Origin: JBFWQM01 sp050249455
GTDB lineage: Bacteria; Pseudomonadota; Alphaproteobacteria; MPNO01; VGEU01
Reading direction: 5' to 3'
NCBI GenBank assembly: GCA_050249455.1
Contig: JBFWQM010000307.1
Coordinates: forward strand, 1 to 5,592
DNA length: 5,592 bases
A program made the translations under genes and the position numbers. The notes under the pieces were generated by a model that did not search any database, was not told where the DNA came from, and saw nothing but the letters and a program-made list of their open reading frames with translations. This document shows, piece by piece, positions 4,823 to 5,592 of this stretch (within the stretch, counting starts at the first letter, position 1; the number at the start of each line of letters is the position of its first letter).

Positions 4823-5592
4823 ATGTCCGATACCACCAGCCAGTCCGCGCGCGACGCGCGCGAGATCGCATTCCAGAAGCGGTTCCGCCAGCGCTTTGTC
4901 GAGGCGACGCCGTCGTGGTACCGCGGCGAGTATCACCTCGGCTTCACGCTCCTGGTCACGGTCGGCACGCTGCTGTTCTGCTGGAGCCAGATCGACGGCG
5001 CCACGGTGTGGGAGTGGCTGCTGATCGTGCCGATCTTCCTGTTCGGCAACTGGTGCGAATGGGCCGGCCATCGCTTCGTGCTGCACCACCCGGTGAAGGG
5101 GCTGAAGGCGGTCTACTACCGCCACGCCGGCGTCCACCACCAGTTCTTCACCAACCACGACCTCAGCTACAAGGGCCACAAGGAATGGCGGGCGCTCTTG
5201 TTCCCGCCGTTTGCGCCGATCGCCTTCCTGCTGGCGGCGCTGCCGGCGGCGCTGGTTCTCGCCGCCGTGTGGTCGGCCAATGCCGGGTTCATCGTCATGC
5301 TGACGATGGCGGGCTATTTCCTGATGTACGAGGGGCTGCACACGCTGTCGCACCTGACCGACGAGCGGCACCCCTACCTCAAGCACATCCCGCTGGTGAA
5401 CACGGTGCGGCGGATGCACGTCGTCCACCACGACCTCGGCTTCATGCAGACCCGCAACTTCAACCTGACGTTCCCGATCTGCGATGCGCTGTTCGGCACC
5501 AGCGACGTCGACCGCGGCGTGGTCGGCACGCTGCTGTTCGGCTATCGCGAGGCGCGCCGCCGCAAGCTGGCGCCCGAGCCGCCGCCGCCCGA
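4823..5592 (+). CDS. Fatty acid hydroxylase/sterol desaturase superfamily membrane protein; truncated by right edge
   Basis: The frame is open for 256 codons with no stop before the window ends. The protein carries the histidine clusters that bind the di-iron centre of membrane hydroxylases and desaturases: HRFVLHH at 83-89, HAGVHH at 101-106, H173 and H177 in LHTLSH, and HVVHH at 199-203. Hydrophobic segments at about 39-56, 62-78, 125-150 and 152-172 fit a multi-pass inner-membrane enzyme with its histidines on the cytoplasmic face. The family inserts oxygen into, or desaturates, lipid-like substrates using O2 and an electron donor; the substrate here cannot be named. The Pro-rich end (PEPPPP) suggests the C-terminus is near. 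The start has AAGGAG at 8 bases. The gene is divergent from the binding-protein cluster, and no functional link between them is evident. Confidence 0.85.
   Translation, partial: MSDTTSQSARDAREIAFQKRFRQRFVEATPSWYRGEYHLGFTLLVTVGTLLFCWSQIDGATVWEWLLIVPIFLFGNWCEWAGHRFVLHHPVKGLKAVYYRHAGVHHQFFTNHDLSYKGHKEWRALLFPPFAPIAFLLAALPAALVLAAVWSANAGFIVMLTMAGYFLMYEGLHTLSHLTDERHPYLKHIPLVNTVRRMHVVHHDLGFMQTRNFNLTFPICDALFGTSDVDRGVVGTLLFGYREARRRKLAPEPPPP

Noticed and set aside
4772..5431. Minus-strand open frame of 219 codons antisense to the hydroxylase-family gene
   Set aside because: The plus-strand frame carries all expected histidine clusters and a good ribosome site; the antisense translation is rich in Arg, Gln and Val without motifs.

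Overview
The window is GC-rich bacterial DNA with strongly G/C-biased third codon positions. The transport families present (TRAP and NMT1/SsuA/TauA-type binding proteins), the -35 hexamers close to TTGAC with weak -10 boxes, and the Ala-rich signal peptides suggest a proteobacterium, probably an alphaproteobacterium. That placement is inference; no phylogenetic marker gene is present.

Layout from left to right: (1) positions 1-80, minus strand, carry the first 26 codons of what looks like a TRAP-transporter small membrane subunit (DctQ-like), running off the left edge. (2) A 214-bp divergent gap follows. (3) 295-1281, plus strand, encodes a complete periplasmic TRAP substrate-binding protein (DctP family). 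(4) A perfect 11-bp hairpin at 1298-1323 sits between converging genes. (5) Three consecutive minus-strand genes, 4586 to 3573, 3401 to 2379 and 2356 to 1343, encode closely related periplasmic ABC-type binding proteins of the NMT1/THI5-like (SsuA/TauA) superfamily. (6) A 236-bp divergent regulatory region follows at 4587-4822. (7) A plus-strand membrane protein of the fatty acid hydroxylase/sterol desaturase superfamily starts at 4823 and is cut off by the right edge.

The binding-protein cluster is the most interesting part. The rightmost and middle copies are about 80% identical over the mature protein by hand count; the leftmost is about 70% identical to the rightmost. No ABC permease or ATPase gene lies within the window. 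The right and middle genes each have a recognisable promoter, TTGACA-N18-GAC(G/C)AT, at exactly the same distance from the start codon, and the two promoters align without gaps over 35 bp (26 identical). The duplication therefore carried its promoter with it. A strong intrinsic terminator ends the right gene, while the left gene follows the middle one after only 22 bp and is probably co-transcribed with it. The right promoter is also bracketed by a perfect 13-bp inverted repeat, a possible operator pair absent from the middle copy.

The likely theme is uptake of small, probably anionic organic compounds through a TRAP system and one or more ABC systems. The substrates cannot be read from the sequence. 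No RNA genes, insertion sequences, CRISPR arrays or broken genes were seen.
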